From: Streptomyces hundungensis
GTDB taxonomy: Bacteria > Actinomycetota > Actinomycetes > Streptomycetales > Streptomycetaceae
Assembly (NCBI RefSeq): GCF_003627815.1
Contig: NZ_CP032698.1
Coordinates: forward strand, 1,922,001 to 1,986,000
Direction of reading: 5' to 3'
Length of the DNA stretch: 64,000 nt
This document shows positions 42,648 to 51,656 of this stretch, in pieces. The position numbers and the translations under genes are program-made. The notes under the pieces are model-generated. The model did no database searches, was not told the origin of the DNA, and saw nothing but the letters and a program-made list of their open reading frames with translations. Every line of letters begins with the position of its first letter. The stretch's first letter is position 1.

Positions 42648-45600
42648 CTAGCGCACCGCGTAGGCGTTCACCACGGTCTGGGTGACCGAGTTGCCGTTGG
42701 CGTCGGTCAGTTCGGCCCTCAGGGTCACGTTCTTGGCCGAGGCGCCCGCGTGGTTCACGGTCGCCATCCAACTACCGCCCTGATGAACGGAGTTGGCCTT
42801 GGTCCAGGTGGCTCCGCCGTCGTAGGAGTACGACAGCGCGGCCGAGACCAGGCCGGCCGGGGTGTAGCCCGCGTGCCCGGTGACGGTGAGGCCGATCTTC
42901 TGGCCGTCCGCCGCCGGGACGGTCTTGAGGGCGTCGTCCGGGACGTCGTAGTGCGGGAAGAGGAGCGGGATCCCCTGCGAGTACACCTTCTCCTCCCGGT
43001 GCGAGCGGAACTTCCAGCTCGTGACGGTCTCGGTGGAGCGCTTCCAGACCGCACCGGAGGGGCCGATCTTCTGGTTGTCGCTGATGAGCTCGTACGCCGC
43101 GTCGTCGGCGGGGACGGTGAACACCCCCGAGGGCCAGCCGCTGCTGTCGTAGTCCTTTCCGTCGCGGCGCAGCAGCAGCGAGCCGATGTCGCCGAACGAG
43201 CCCGGCTGGGCGCTGTGTTCGGTGTCGCCCCACATGCCGGGCGCGAAGCCGATCAGGTCGCCCTGGCGTTCGGCGGCGAGCAGGGGCTCGCCCGTGCCGT
43301 CGCGTCCGGCGTCGGGCCCGACCACCCCGTCGTACCAGCTCTCCTTCGTCTGCTTGCCCGCCCGGTACGCCGTCGGCGGGGAGAGCATGAACTCGCCGAA
43401 GGGGAAGCTGGACGAGACGAAGTGGTCCCAGGTGGTGGGACCGGGCGTGTAGAACTCGGTGCGGGTGGAAGGCACGGCCACCAGGTCGATGCCGGAGACC
43501 CCGATCGCTCGGCCGTCGGGACGGTGGGCGGCGACGCCGTCGACGAAGTCGGCCGGCACTCCCATCGAGTGGTAGGTGGAGGCGTTGCGGCCCAACTGCC
43601 CGTCGCGTACCCGGTAGACGCGGTCGGAGTCGAAGCCGCCGTCCTCCTGGAAGCCCAGGTTGTAGACGTAGCCGCTCTTCGCGGTGGCCTTCCAGGTGAG
43701 CGTGACCGGGCCGCCCGACAGGCGGTCGGTGAGCGCCTTGGCCTCGGCGGCCTCGACGGAGAGGGTGGGCAGCGGCCCGCCCGTGAAGCCGTACGCCGGC
43801 AGCCAGCGACCGGCCGACGGGCGGTGCACGAGGAGCGCCGTGGCGCCGGCGGCCTTGGCGTCCTTGCCCAGCGTCGACAGCGACCCCGCGCCGTCCGGCA
43901 CCGCGACGAAGGCGACCTTTCCGGCGACGCCGGCGGCCTTGAGCTCCTCGGGGGTGCCCCGGCCCGCGTCGACCAGGGGGGCGCGGCCGGTGCCGTCGAG
44001 GTTGTCGGAGCCGACGCTCGCGGTGAGCGGGTGCAGTTCGGGCCCGCCGACCACGCCGAGCCTGTCGAACTGCGGGGCGTACGCCCGCCAGTAGCTGCCG
44101 AATTCGAAGTCGCCGGTGCGGGCGTCGCCCCGCACGTCCGCGAAGTACTCCTTGATCAGACGGGATCCGCTGAGGGAACCGGAGTGCAGCCACTGGCCGC
44201 CCCAGGAGCGGGCGAAGTCGAGGGTGGTGGTGCGGACTTCGCTCGGCCGCTCGGTGCGTAGGGAGAGCCGGTGCGCGGAGCGGGCGTCCAGGACGAGGGT
44301 GGTGTCCTTCTTCAGGTCGAGCTGCGGGCGGCCGAGATAGCTGACCGAGCCGACGTCGGCGCCGGTCGCGTCGCCGGGGTCGGGCGAGGTGACGAAGGAG
44401 GACACGAAGTAGGCGCCGGGGCGCAGCCGGTAGACCTGGTCGGTGGCGCCGTCGTTGAAGCGGCGCTCGCCGGTCGCGGTGTCGGTGCCGATGACGTCGA
44501 GCGAGGACGCTCCGGCGGCGGGCCCGCCCTGGCGGTCGACGAGCTTGACGCGCAGAGTGAGCGTCTCCGGCTCGACGTACAGCGCGAACGGGGTGGAGAC
44601 CTGCACGCCGTTGGCCGTGGCGAGCACCCGGCCGGTGACGTCCCCGTACTGGCCGGCTGCGAGGCGGGCGGTCGGGTCGATGGCGAGCGGCACCTTGGCC
44701 GTGGCACCGGCGGGGACGGTGACCGTGCCCGAACTCAGCTTCGCCACCCGTGAGTTGACAGGCGATCCGTCGTTCCCGGTGACGCCCGCGACCTTGAGGT
44801 CGAGCCTCAGGGGCTTGTCGGTGAGGTTGGTGTAGGGCACGTCGACGGTGGTGCGGTCGCTCTTGTCCTGTGGCCAGTCGAAGGTGCCGGCCTGCACGGC
44901 GGGCGCGCCGAGCACCGTCGTGTCGATGGCGGCCTTGACGTCGAGCCGGCCGCCACCGGTCTCCCGTACGTCCCCCGGGATGGCGCTGTCGGCGGACGAG
45001 ACGAGCGCGGCCTTGATCTGCTGGGCGCTCCAGTCGGGGTGGCGCTGCCTGACGATGGCGGCGGCGCCCGCGACGTGCGGCGTGGCCATCGAGGTGCCGG
45101 ACATCGTCTGGTACGCGTAGACGCCCCGGCCGCCCGCGTTGGCGGCCGAGATGCCGACGCCGGGGGCGGTGATCTCCGGCTTCAGGGTGTGGGTGAAGGG
45201 GGCCGGGCCGCGGCTGGAGAAGCCCGCGGTGGTGTCGTCGCGGTCGACGGCGCCGACGGTCAGGACGCCCGGCGCGCAGCCCGGCGAGGACACCGTGTTC
45301 AGGCCCGGGCCGGAGTTGCCGGCCGCGACGACGAACAGGGTGTGCGGGGCGCTGGTCGCCAGCTCCTGGGCCGCGATGCTCATCGGGTCGGTGCAGTCGG
45401 TGGGGACCGGGCTGCCGAGCGACATGGACACCACGTCGGCCTTGTTGTCGACGGCCCACTGCATCCCGGCGATGATCCATGAACTGTCGCCGGAGCCCGA
45501 GTCGTTGAGGACCTTGCCGACCATCAGGCCGGTGCCGGGCGCGATGCCCTTCTTCTTTCCGTCGCTCGCCGCGCCCGAGCCGCCGACCGTGGAGGTGGTG

Positions 45601-46424
45601 TGGGTGCCGTGGCCCTGGCGGTCCTCGGTGTCGGGCGAGTCGGTGAAGTTCTTGGCGTCGGTGACGCGGCCCTTGAGGTCGGGGTGTTCGGCGTCCACAC
45701 CGGTGTCCAGGACGGCGACCTTGGTGCCCTTGCCGTCGTATCCGGCGGCCCAGGCGAGGTCGGCGCGGATCTGCCGCGCCGACCGGTCCAGGGTGGCCGT
45801 CACCTTGCGGTCGAGCCACAGCTTCTTGATGCCCGAAGAGGCGGCTCTGGTACGGGAGTTGGCGACATCGGCCCACAGGTGTGCGGCCGAGACCTTGTCC
45901 ACGGTGAGGGCGGTGCCGTTGACCGCGGGCAGGTTCAGGCCCGCCTTCGCGCCGCGCGGCACGGCCCGCGCCGACCGTGGCGCGGCGTGGTCGTACACCG
46001 CGATGAGCGGGAGGGTCTTGGTGTGTGCGTCGTCGTAGCCCTGGCGGATCAGCCCCGAGACGTTGAACAGCTCCTCGTCGACCGATCCGGCGGCGAGCGC
46101 TCCGGCCGCGCCGTCGGGGTAGACGTACAGCTCCTGTCCCGACCGCCTGGTCTGGACGAGCGGTACGGAGCCGTCCTCGCGGGGCAGCGCGGTGACGCCG
46201 GTGGGGGCGCCGGAGCGGTCCCTGCTCACCACGACCTTGTCGCCGGTGACGAGGGTGACGGTGGCCGGTTGTCCCGTGCCGCTCGTGGCGCCGCCCACGA
46301 GCGGTCGCTCGGCGGTGGACGCGGTGTCGTCGTGTCGTGGCGCTGCCACGGACGGCGCCACCGCGGTGACGGCGAGGGCGGCGGCGGCCGCCACCCCCAG
46401 AGCCGTACGCGATATCGGGCGCAT
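42648..46424 (-). CDS. Large secreted subtilisin-family (S8) serine protease
   Basis: 1258-residue exported protease. Signal peptide ~1-27 (ending SVAAP), propeptide to ~220, then the S8 catalytic domain with D240 (VAVLDTGVDAEHPDL), H272 (GHGTHTTSTVGG), oxyanion N370 (AAGNSGPG) and S445 (MSGTSMATPHVAG). About 780 residues follow, including Ig-like segments and a region around 850-950 that resembles a protease-associated insert. Such 1100-1300-residue proteases are common in Streptomyces. ATG 46424 has GGGGAG about four bases upstream. Very long open frames on the other phases of this segment are composition artefacts. Divergent from the regulator gene, 190 bp away, which might control it. Confidence 0.94.
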   Translation of the reverse strand: MRPISRTALGVAAAAALAVTAVAPSVAAPRHDDTASTAERPLVGGATSGTGQPATVTLVTGDKVVVSRDRSGAPTGVTALPREDGSVPLVQTRRSGQELYVYPDGAAGALAAGSVDEELFNVSGLIRQGYDDAHTKTLPLIAVYDHAAPRSARAVPRGAKAGLNLPAVNGTALTVDKVSAAHLWADVANSRTRAASSGIKKLWLDRKVTATLDRSARQIRADLAWAAGYDGKGTKVAVLDTGVDAEHPDLKGRVTDAKNFTDSPDTEDRQGHGTHTTSTVGGSGAASDGKKKGIAPGTGLMVGKVLNDSGSGDSSWIIAGMQWAVDNKADVVSMSLGSPVPTDCTDPMSIAAQELATSAPHTLFVVAAGNSGPGLNTVSSPGCAPGVLTVGAVDRDDTTAGFSSRGPAPFTHTLKPEITAPGVGISAANAGGRGVYAYQTMSGTSMATPHVAGAAAIVRQRHPDWSAQQIKAALVSSADSAIPGDVRETGGGRLDVKAAIDTTVLGAPAVQAGTFDWPQDKSDRTTVDVPYTNLTDKPLRLDLKVAGVTGNDGSPVNSRVAKLSSGTVTVPAGATAKVPLAIDPTARLAAGQYGDVTGRVLATANGVQVSTPFALYVEPETLTLRVKLVDRQGGPAAGASSLDVIGTDTATGERRFNDGATDQVYRLRPGAYFVSSFVTSPDPGDATGADVGSVSYLGRPQLDLKKDTTLVLDARSAHRLSLRTERPSEVRTTTLDFARSWGGQWLHSGSLSGSRLIKEYFADVRGDARTGDFEFGSYWRAYAPQFDRLGVVGGPELHPLTASVGSDNLDGTGRAPLVDAGRGTPEELKAAGVAGKVAFVAVPDGAGSLSTLGKDAKAAGATALLVHRPSAGRWLPAYGFTGGPLPTLSVEAAEAKALTDRLSGGPVTLTWKATAKSGYVYNLGFQEDGGFDSDRVYRVRDGQLGRNASTYHSMGVPADFVDGVAAHRPDGRAIGVSGIDLVAVPSTRTEFYTPGPTTWDHFVSSSFPFGEFMLSPPTAYRAGKQTKESWYDGVVGPDAGRDGTGEPLLAAERQGDLIGFAPGMWGDTEHSAQPGSFGDIGSLLLRRDGKDYDSSGWPSGVFTVPADDAAYELISDNQKIGPSGAVWKRSTETVTSWKFRSHREEKVYSQGIPLLFPHYDVPDDALKTVPAADGQKIGLTVTGHAGYTPAGLVSAALSYSYDGGATWTKANSVHQGGSWMATVNHAGASAKNVTLRAELTDANGNSVTQTVVNAYAVR

Positions 46425-46614
46425 CGCTCTCCCCAGGTCGATCCGGCACAAAAGACACCGCGCGCAAAACGCGCAAATGCCCTGTACCCGGAGGCGGTTG
46501 GTGCTGCGGTGGCTCGACCTTGGCAGAGGGGCGGGTGATACGGGGATGATGTTGGGAGGCGGGTTTGCGCCGGGGCGGTTTCCCGCCAGAGGCAAGCCCT
46601 GAGAGAGGCGGTCC

Positions 46615-47598
46615 ATGGTGCTGGGAGCGATAGGTCTCGACGAGACGCAGGAGTCGGCGTACCGCGCCCTGGTCGCGGTGGGCGCGGCCGAGGTGACGGA
46701 CCTCGCGCACCGGCTCGCGCTCCCCGAGAACGAGACCGAGCGCGCGCTGCGCCGCCTGGAGCGGCACGGTCTGGCCGCCCAGTCCTCGGCCCGCACCGGC
46801 CGCTGGGTCGCGGCCCCGCCCGGTGTCGCGCTCGGTGCGCTGCTCACCCAGCAGCGCCACGAGCTGGACCAGGCCGAACTGGCGGCGGCGCTGCTCGCCT
46901 CCGAGTACCGCGCCGAGGCCGCCGAGCCGGCCGTCCACGACCTGGTCGAGGTGGTGACCGGGGCGAGCGCGGTCTCGCACCGCTTCCACCAGTTGCAGCT
47001 GGGCGCCGCCGAGGAGGTGTGCGCGCTCGTGACGGGCAAGCCGGTCGCGGTCACCGGGATGGACAACGAGTCCGAGGAGCGGGCCTCGATCCGGGGGGTC
47101 GCCTACCGGGTGGTGATCGAACGCGAGGTGCTTTCGCTGCCCGCCGGGATCGTCGAGCTGTCGGCGGCGCTGGGCCGCGACGAGCAGGTGCGCACGGTGG
47201 AGCGGGTGCCGACCAAGCTCGTCGTGGCGGACCGCAGCCTCGCGATGGTGCCGCTGACCGGGCGGGACGCCGAGCCGGCGGCGCTCGTGGTGCACGCGAG
47301 CGGTCTGCTCGAATCCCTGATGGGCCTCTTCGAGGCGGTGTGGAAGGACGCGCTGCCGCTGCGGCTCGGGGGTGGGGACCGCGGCATCGTCGAGGAGACG
47401 CCGGGGCCGGACGCCACCGACCTGGAGATCTTGTCGCTGCTGCTGGCGGGGATGACCGATGCGAGTGCGGCGAAGCAGTTGGAGGTGGGGTTGCGGACGG
47501 TGCAGCGGCGGGTCAAGGGGTTGATGGAGCTTACCGGTGTGACCACGCGGCTTCAGTTGGGGTGGCACGCGTACGAACGGGGCTGGGTCACCCGCTGA
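46615..47598 (+). CDS. TrmB/LuxR-type helix-turn-helix transcriptional regulator
   Basis: 327-residue regulator with two DNA-binding parts: an N-terminal TrmB-like winged helix (GLDETQESAYRALVAVGAAEVTDLAHRLALPENETERALRRLERHGL) and a C-terminal LuxR-type HTH (TDLEILSLLLAGMTDASAAKQLEVGLRTVQRRVKGLMELTGV). The middle (~130-260) resembles a phospholipase-D-like ligand domain, as in other Streptomyces regulators of this build. Such proteins often sit beside and regulate secreted protease genes, and here the neighbour is the divergent subtilisin. ATG 46615. Confidence 0.87.
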   Translation: MVLGAIGLDETQESAYRALVAVGAAEVTDLAHRLALPENETERALRRLERHGLAAQSSARTGRWVAAPPGVALGALLTQQRHELDQAELAAALLASEYRAEAAEPAVHDLVEVVTGASAVSHRFHQLQLGAAEEVCALVTGKPVAVTGMDNESEERASIRGVAYRVVIEREVLSLPAGIVELSAALGRDEQVRTVERVPTKLVVADRSLAMVPLTGRDAEPAALVVHASGLLESLMGLFEAVWKDALPLRLGGGDRGIVEETPGPDATDLEILSLLLAGMTDASAAKQLEVGLRTVQRRVKGLMELTGVTTRLQLGWHAYERGWVTR

Positions 47599-47655
47599 AA
47601 CCCCGGGTGACCTGGACCCCTTGCCCGTCCTCGTCTGCGGGCCGTGGTCCCTTTT

Positions 47656-48070
47656 GCGCAGTTCCCCGCGCCCCTAACTACGCGGTGCGGGGGCACCTAC
47701 AGCCCGTCCGGCGATTGAGGACGAGCGCCCTTTAGGCGCGAACGGGGTCTGGGGCGGAGCCCCGGGGAGCTCCGCTTTCGGGTGCGGATCGTGCGTGGCT
47801 GGGCGCGCAGTTCCCCGCGCGCCTTAAATGCTCGGTGCGGGCCAGCATCGGCCACCTCAGCCCGTCCGGCGATTGAGGACGAGCGCCGTTCAGGCGCGAA
47901 CGGGGTCTGGGGCGGAGCCCCAGGGAGCTCCGCTTTCGGGTGCGGATCGTGCGTGGCTGGGCGCGCAGTTCCCCGCGCCCCTAACCACTCGGTGCTGGCC
48001 AGCACCTCAGCCCGTCCGGCGATTGAGGACGAGCGGCCTTAAGGCGCGATACGGGGTCTGGGGCGGAGCC
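47656..48070. repeat. Three tandem copies of a Streptomyces intergenic repeat
   Basis: Copies begin at GCGCAGTTCCCCGCG at 47656, 47805 and 47963 (149 and 158 bp apart). Each contains CAGCCCGTCCGGCGATTGAG, GACGAGCG, a CTTTAGGCGCG-type arm and GGGGTCTGGGGCGGAGCC, with CCCGGGGAGCTCCG in the first two. It fills the 517-bp gap before the DUF456 gene; no gene is present. The third copy is truncated at its 3' end. The same family, inverted, occurs at 56.3-56.7 kb. Confidence 0.92.
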
Positions 48071-48115
48071 GGATCGTGCGTGGCGGGGGTGGAGCGGGGC
48101 GCGCAGGCTGGGGGG

Positions 48116-48598
48116 ATGGGTGTGTGGCAGGTTGTCGGGGTGGGGGCGGTGATGGCGATGGGGCTGTGCGGCGTGCTCGTGTCCGGCGTACCCGGACCGG
48201 CAATCGTGTGGGCCGCCCTGGCGTGGTGGGCCCTGGACGACATCACCGCGCTCGCCTGGGGCGTACTCGCCGGAGCCACCGGCGTCCTGCTCCTGAACCA
48301 GGCCCTCAGGCCCCTCCTCCCGCCACGCCGGTTCAAGGCCGCCGGGGTATCCAGGAGAGCAGTGTTCACCGCGGGCGCGACCGCCGTCGTGGGCTTCTTC
48401 GTGCTGCCCGTGATCGGCGGCCTCGCCGGGTTCGTCGGCGGGCTCTACGGCGCGGAGCGCAGACGGCTCGGCAGCCACGGGGACGGCTGGACCTCCGCCC
48501 GTATGGTCCTGCGCGCGGGCGGCTACTCGGTGATGGCCGAGCTCTTCGCCTGTCTGCTCGTCGCCGGGGCCTGGCTCGGCGCGGTGATCTGGGGCTGA
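48116..48598 (+). CDS. DUF456 family small membrane protein
   Basis: 160 residues with about three or four hydrophobic segments (VVGVGAVMAMGLCGVLVSGVPG, AIVWAALAWWALDDI, FTAGATAVVGFFVLPVIGGLAGFVGGLYG, AELFACLLVAGAWLGAVIWG). The glycine-rich loop LPVIGGLAGFVGGLYGAERRR marks DUF456, a family of unknown function. ATG 48116 follows a GGGGG run; the frame extends upstream through the repeats but that is not coding. Stands alone between the repeat array and the F420 gene. Confidence 0.83.
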   Translation: MGVWQVVGVGAVMAMGLCGVLVSGVPGPAIVWAALAWWALDDITALAWGVLAGATGVLLLNQALRPLLPPRRFKAAGVSRRAVFTAGATAVVGFFVLPVIGGLAGFVGGLYGAERRRLGSHGDGWTSARMVLRAGGYSVMAELFACLLVAGAWLGAVIWG

Positions 48599-48696
48599 GC
48601 GGCGCCCCGGGGCCGAACGGGCGGCACCGCGCTCCGTCCGAAGACCTGGGCCCTGGGCCCGATGACGAGCGGGGGCGGCCGTGTGAGGGTGGCCCC

Positions 48697-49065
48697 ATGA
48701 CCGAATTCAGCGAGGCCGAGCGCGCCTATCTCAAGACCCAGAGGCTCGGCCGGCTCGCCACCGTGGACGGCAAGGGCCAGCCGCAGGCCAACCCCGTCGG
48801 CTTCTTCCCCCAGGACGACGGGACGATCCTCATCGGCGGGTACGCGCTGGGCACCACCAAGAAGTGGCGCAACCTCCGGGGCAACCCGAAGGCAGCCCTG
48901 GTGATCGACGACGTGGTGAGCGTGACGCCCTGGAAGGTGCGCGGGGTGGAGATCCGCGGCACGGCCGAACTCCTCACCGGCCCCCATGAGTTGGGCCCGC
49001 ACTTCAGCGAGGAGCTCATCCGCATCCACCCGGAGAAGATCCACAGCTGGAGCCTGGACCAGTGA
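48697..49065 (+). CDS. PPOX class F420-dependent oxidoreductase-like protein
   Basis: 122-residue split-barrel protein of the pyridoxamine-phosphate-oxidase fold. Features: RLATVDGKGQPQANPVGFFP, ILIGGYALGTTKKWRNLRGNPKAALVIDD (phosphate-binding K/R), WKVRGVEIRGTAELL. Members use F420 or flavin to reduce diverse substrates; the substrate here is unknown. ATG 48697. It starts 98 bp after DUF456 and stands alone, unlike typical redox operons. Confidence 0.88.
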   Translation: MTEFSEAERAYLKTQRLGRLATVDGKGQPQANPVGFFPQDDGTILIGGYALGTTKKWRNLRGNPKAALVIDDVVSVTPWKVRGVEIRGTAELLTGPHELGPHFSEELIRIHPEKIHSWSLDQ

Positions 49066-49273
49066 GCGGGGCCCTCCCGCCGGCGGCGGTGCCGACCGGA
49101 AGCGGAACCTGACCTTCCCGGCCCGCCCGGAGGGGATGCCGGCCGGAAACAGGCCCTGGGCGCCCGGTTGTTAGGATTTTGTGCACCAACCGCGGGGGGA
49201 TTCCGTTGATTGTGGGGGATTCGCGTTCTCCGGTTGCCCTCCTGCCTACGTATCGCCAGCGCCAGGAGAGCAC

Positions 49274-51574
49274 GTGCACCCTTCCGCCCCACCGAGCAGG
49301 ACCCGATCGCCTCGTTCGACCGGGGGGTCGCGTCGGCTCGTCACCGCGGCGACCCTGCTCGCCCTGGCGGTGACCGCCGGACCGTTCGCTTCGCCCGCCG
49401 TGGCCGCCCCGCCGGCGGTGCCCACCGCGTCCGGCGCCGCAACGGCTCCCCACGCGGCGACGTTCAAGATCGCCGCCGACGCGCAGGTCCTGAGCGCGGG
49501 CCGGACCGGTTTCCTGTCCCTCGCGAAGTCGGGAAGCGGACACGACCTGCTGTGGACGCGGTACGCCGACGGACAGACGACGGTGGTGGTGAAGGACGCG
49601 CCCTCGTACGCGTCCCTGCCCGCGTTCCACGGGGCCTCGTCGGACATGGTGGCGCTCAGGGACGACGCCGGCACCAAGGTCACCCTGCTCGACATGACCA
49701 CCGGGACGTCGAACGTCATCGACCTCGCCCCGTACGACTACTTCTACCTGGGCACGGTCGGTTCGCACGTCCTCGCGTCCAAGCAGATCGGTGACACCGT
49801 GGAGCCCCACGTCCTGGACGTCGTGGACCAGAAGGTGACCGACCGGGTCATCACCGGCCTGCCCGCAAGCGCCCGGGAGGTCGACGTGGAGGCGGGGTCG
49901 GGCGACTTCGCCGCGCTGCGCTACTCGACTTCCTCGACCAGCAGCGAGTTCTTCGACTACGTCGCGGCCGATCTGTCCTCGGCCAAGGCGGTCCCCGGAA
50001 ACAGCATGCTGGGCGGTTACATCACGAAGGCCGCCGTGTCCCCCACCCATCTGGCGCTGGTCGGCGGCCTGTTCACGAGCGACACCTCGTCGTCGGTACG
50101 GACCATGGAGCTCGGCGGGGACCAGAAGCGCTGGAACATGAACCTGGACCACAAGCAGGGGGACGGGCTGGTGGGACTGGTCGGCGGCTGGTCCCTGTAC
50201 GGCGCGAGCCGCACGCTCAACGAGGGGAACGACCTCACGGATTCGGCGCTGCACGCCACGCCGATCGGCGGTGGCACGGAGCGCACGGTCATGGACCACG
50301 CGAGCTCCCTCGCGCCCGCCCCGGACGGGAGCCTCCTCGTGATGGGCGGCACGGCCGCCGAAGGCGAAGGCCTCTACCGGGTCGTCACCGGGTCCGACAG
50401 GGCGCCGGTCGCCCAACTCCTGTCGGGCACCGGCCACCCCACGAAGCTCATCGTGGAGGAATCGCAGGTCCCGGCGGTGGCCGCGCTCGACAAGGCCCCG
50501 TGGCGCCCGAAGTGGCGGCTGACGCACAACAACACCGATGTGACCGTCACCCTGCGCCACACCGCGTCCGGCGCCCAGCGCGAGATCGAGCTCCGGGTCG
50601 ACCCCGCCCAGTGGGAGTCGACGGATCCCGCCTGGCGCGAGCTCGACTGGGACGGCCTGATGGGGCCCTCCTACTCCCCGAACACGGCCGCCCCCAACGG
50701 CGGTTACACCTGGACCCTGGCGGCCAAGCCCCGTAACGGCATAGGCCCCGACCTGGTGCGGAGCGGCGCCTTCACGGTGTCCCGCAAGGCCACCCCGCAC
50801 GACTTCACGGACAACGGCTCTCCGGACCTGCTGATCCGCGACGGCCTGGGCACCCTCCAGCGCAGGGACACCTACCGCGAGCCGGGGACCGGGAAGCTCA
50901 AGGGCGGCGAAGCAGCCACCATCGGCTCCGACTGGGACATCTACAACCAGGTCACGGCCGTCGGTGACGTGGCCGGTGGCCCCGTGGGCGACGTCGTGGC
51001 CCGGGACAAGTCCGGCATCCTGTGGCTGTACCTCGGCAAGGGCGACGGCACCCTCGACACCCGGGTGAGGATCGGATCGGGCTGGGGTGAGTACAACCAG
51101 CTCACGGGCGGCGGCGACGTCAGCGGCGACGGCCGCAGCGACCTGCTGGCCCGGGACTCCCACGGGGTGCTGTGGCTGTACAAGGGCAACGGCAACTGGC
51201 GGGCCCCGTTCGCTCCCCGTGTGAAGGCCGGCACCGGCTGGGACATGTACAACCAGGTCACGGCGGTCGGCGACGTGGCAGGAGGGCCCGGCGGCGACCT
51301 CGTGGGCCGGGACAAGGACGGCGTCTCGTGGCTGTACCTCGGCAAAGGCGACGGCACCTTCGAGTCCCGGGTGAGGATCGGCGCGGGCTGGGGTGAGTAC
51401 ACCCAGACGGTCGGCATCGGCGACTGTGACGGCGACGGCAGGGCCGATGTGTTCGTCACCACATCCACCGGCGACTCGTACGTCTACCGCGGTACGGGCA
51501 ACTGGCGGGCCCCGTTCGCGCCGCGCGAGGCGACCGGCCTGTACCCGCTGTCGTTCGACGAGACCATCAGCTAG
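49274..51574 (+). CDS. Secreted FG-GAP/VCBS repeat propeller protein
   Basis: 766-residue exported protein. GTG 49274 has AGGAG five bases upstream and begins a basic then hydrophobic signal peptide (about 1-45, ...LVTAATLLALAVTAG...SPAVAA). Residues ~70-420 look like a beta-propeller of weak repeats; a ~90-residue segment follows (TVTLRHTASGAQREIEL...) like an Ig/bacterial fold; the last 230 residues are four FG-GAP-like repeats alternating GDVAGGPVGDVVARDKSGILWLYLGKGDGT and GDVSGDGRSDLLARDSHGVLWLYKGNG types with Ca-binding D-x-D-G motifs. Similar proteins are abundant in Streptomyces; probably binds cell-surface or polymer targets. No catalytic motif. Confidence 0.87.
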   Translation: MHPSAPPSRTRSPRSTGGSRRLVTAATLLALAVTAGPFASPAVAAPPAVPTASGAATAPHAATFKIAADAQVLSAGRTGFLSLAKSGSGHDLLWTRYADGQTTVVVKDAPSYASLPAFHGASSDMVALRDDAGTKVTLLDMTTGTSNVIDLAPYDYFYLGTVGSHVLASKQIGDTVEPHVLDVVDQKVTDRVITGLPASAREVDVEAGSGDFAALRYSTSSTSSEFFDYVAADLSSAKAVPGNSMLGGYITKAAVSPTHLALVGGLFTSDTSSSVRTMELGGDQKRWNMNLDHKQGDGLVGLVGGWSLYGASRTLNEGNDLTDSALHATPIGGGTERTVMDHASSLAPAPDGSLLVMGGTAAEGEGLYRVVTGSDRAPVAQLLSGTGHPTKLIVEESQVPAVAALDKAPWRPKWRLTHNNTDVTVTLRHTASGAQREIELRVDPAQWESTDPAWRELDWDGLMGPSYSPNTAAPNGGYTWTLAAKPRNGIGPDLVRSGAFTVSRKATPHDFTDNGSPDLLIRDGLGTLQRRDTYREPGTGKLKGGEAATIGSDWDIYNQVTAVGDVAGGPVGDVVARDKSGILWLYLGKGDGTLDTRVRIGSGWGEYNQLTGGGDVSGDGRSDLLARDSHGVLWLYKGNGNWRAPFAPRVKAGTGWDMYNQVTAVGDVAGGPGGDLVGRDKDGVSWLYLGKGDGTFESRVRIGAGWGEYTQTVGIGDCDGDGRADVFVTTSTGDSYVYRGTGNWRAPFAPREATGLYPLSFDETIS

Positions 51575-51593
51575 CACCGGACGTCGGCGGGTG

Positions 51594-51626
51594 CCGGGCG
51601 GGGTGTCGTGTCCACCCCGCCCGGCC
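51594..51626. terminator. Bidirectional hairpin terminator
   Basis: Perfect 13-bp inverted repeat GCCGGGCGGGGTG / CACCCCGCCCGGC with loop TCGTGTC, in the 82-bp gap between the convergent propeller and asparagine synthetase genes; suited to stopping both transcripts. Confidence 0.9.
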
Positions 51627-51656
51627 CTGCCGGCAGCCGCGTCGCGGACGGCCTTG

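Noticed and set aside
42772..47568. Nearly 1600-codon minus-strand frame overlapping the subtilisin gene
   Set aside because: Different phase from the frame that holds the catalytic triad and signal peptide; composition (Arg/Pro/Gly) is typical of a shadow.
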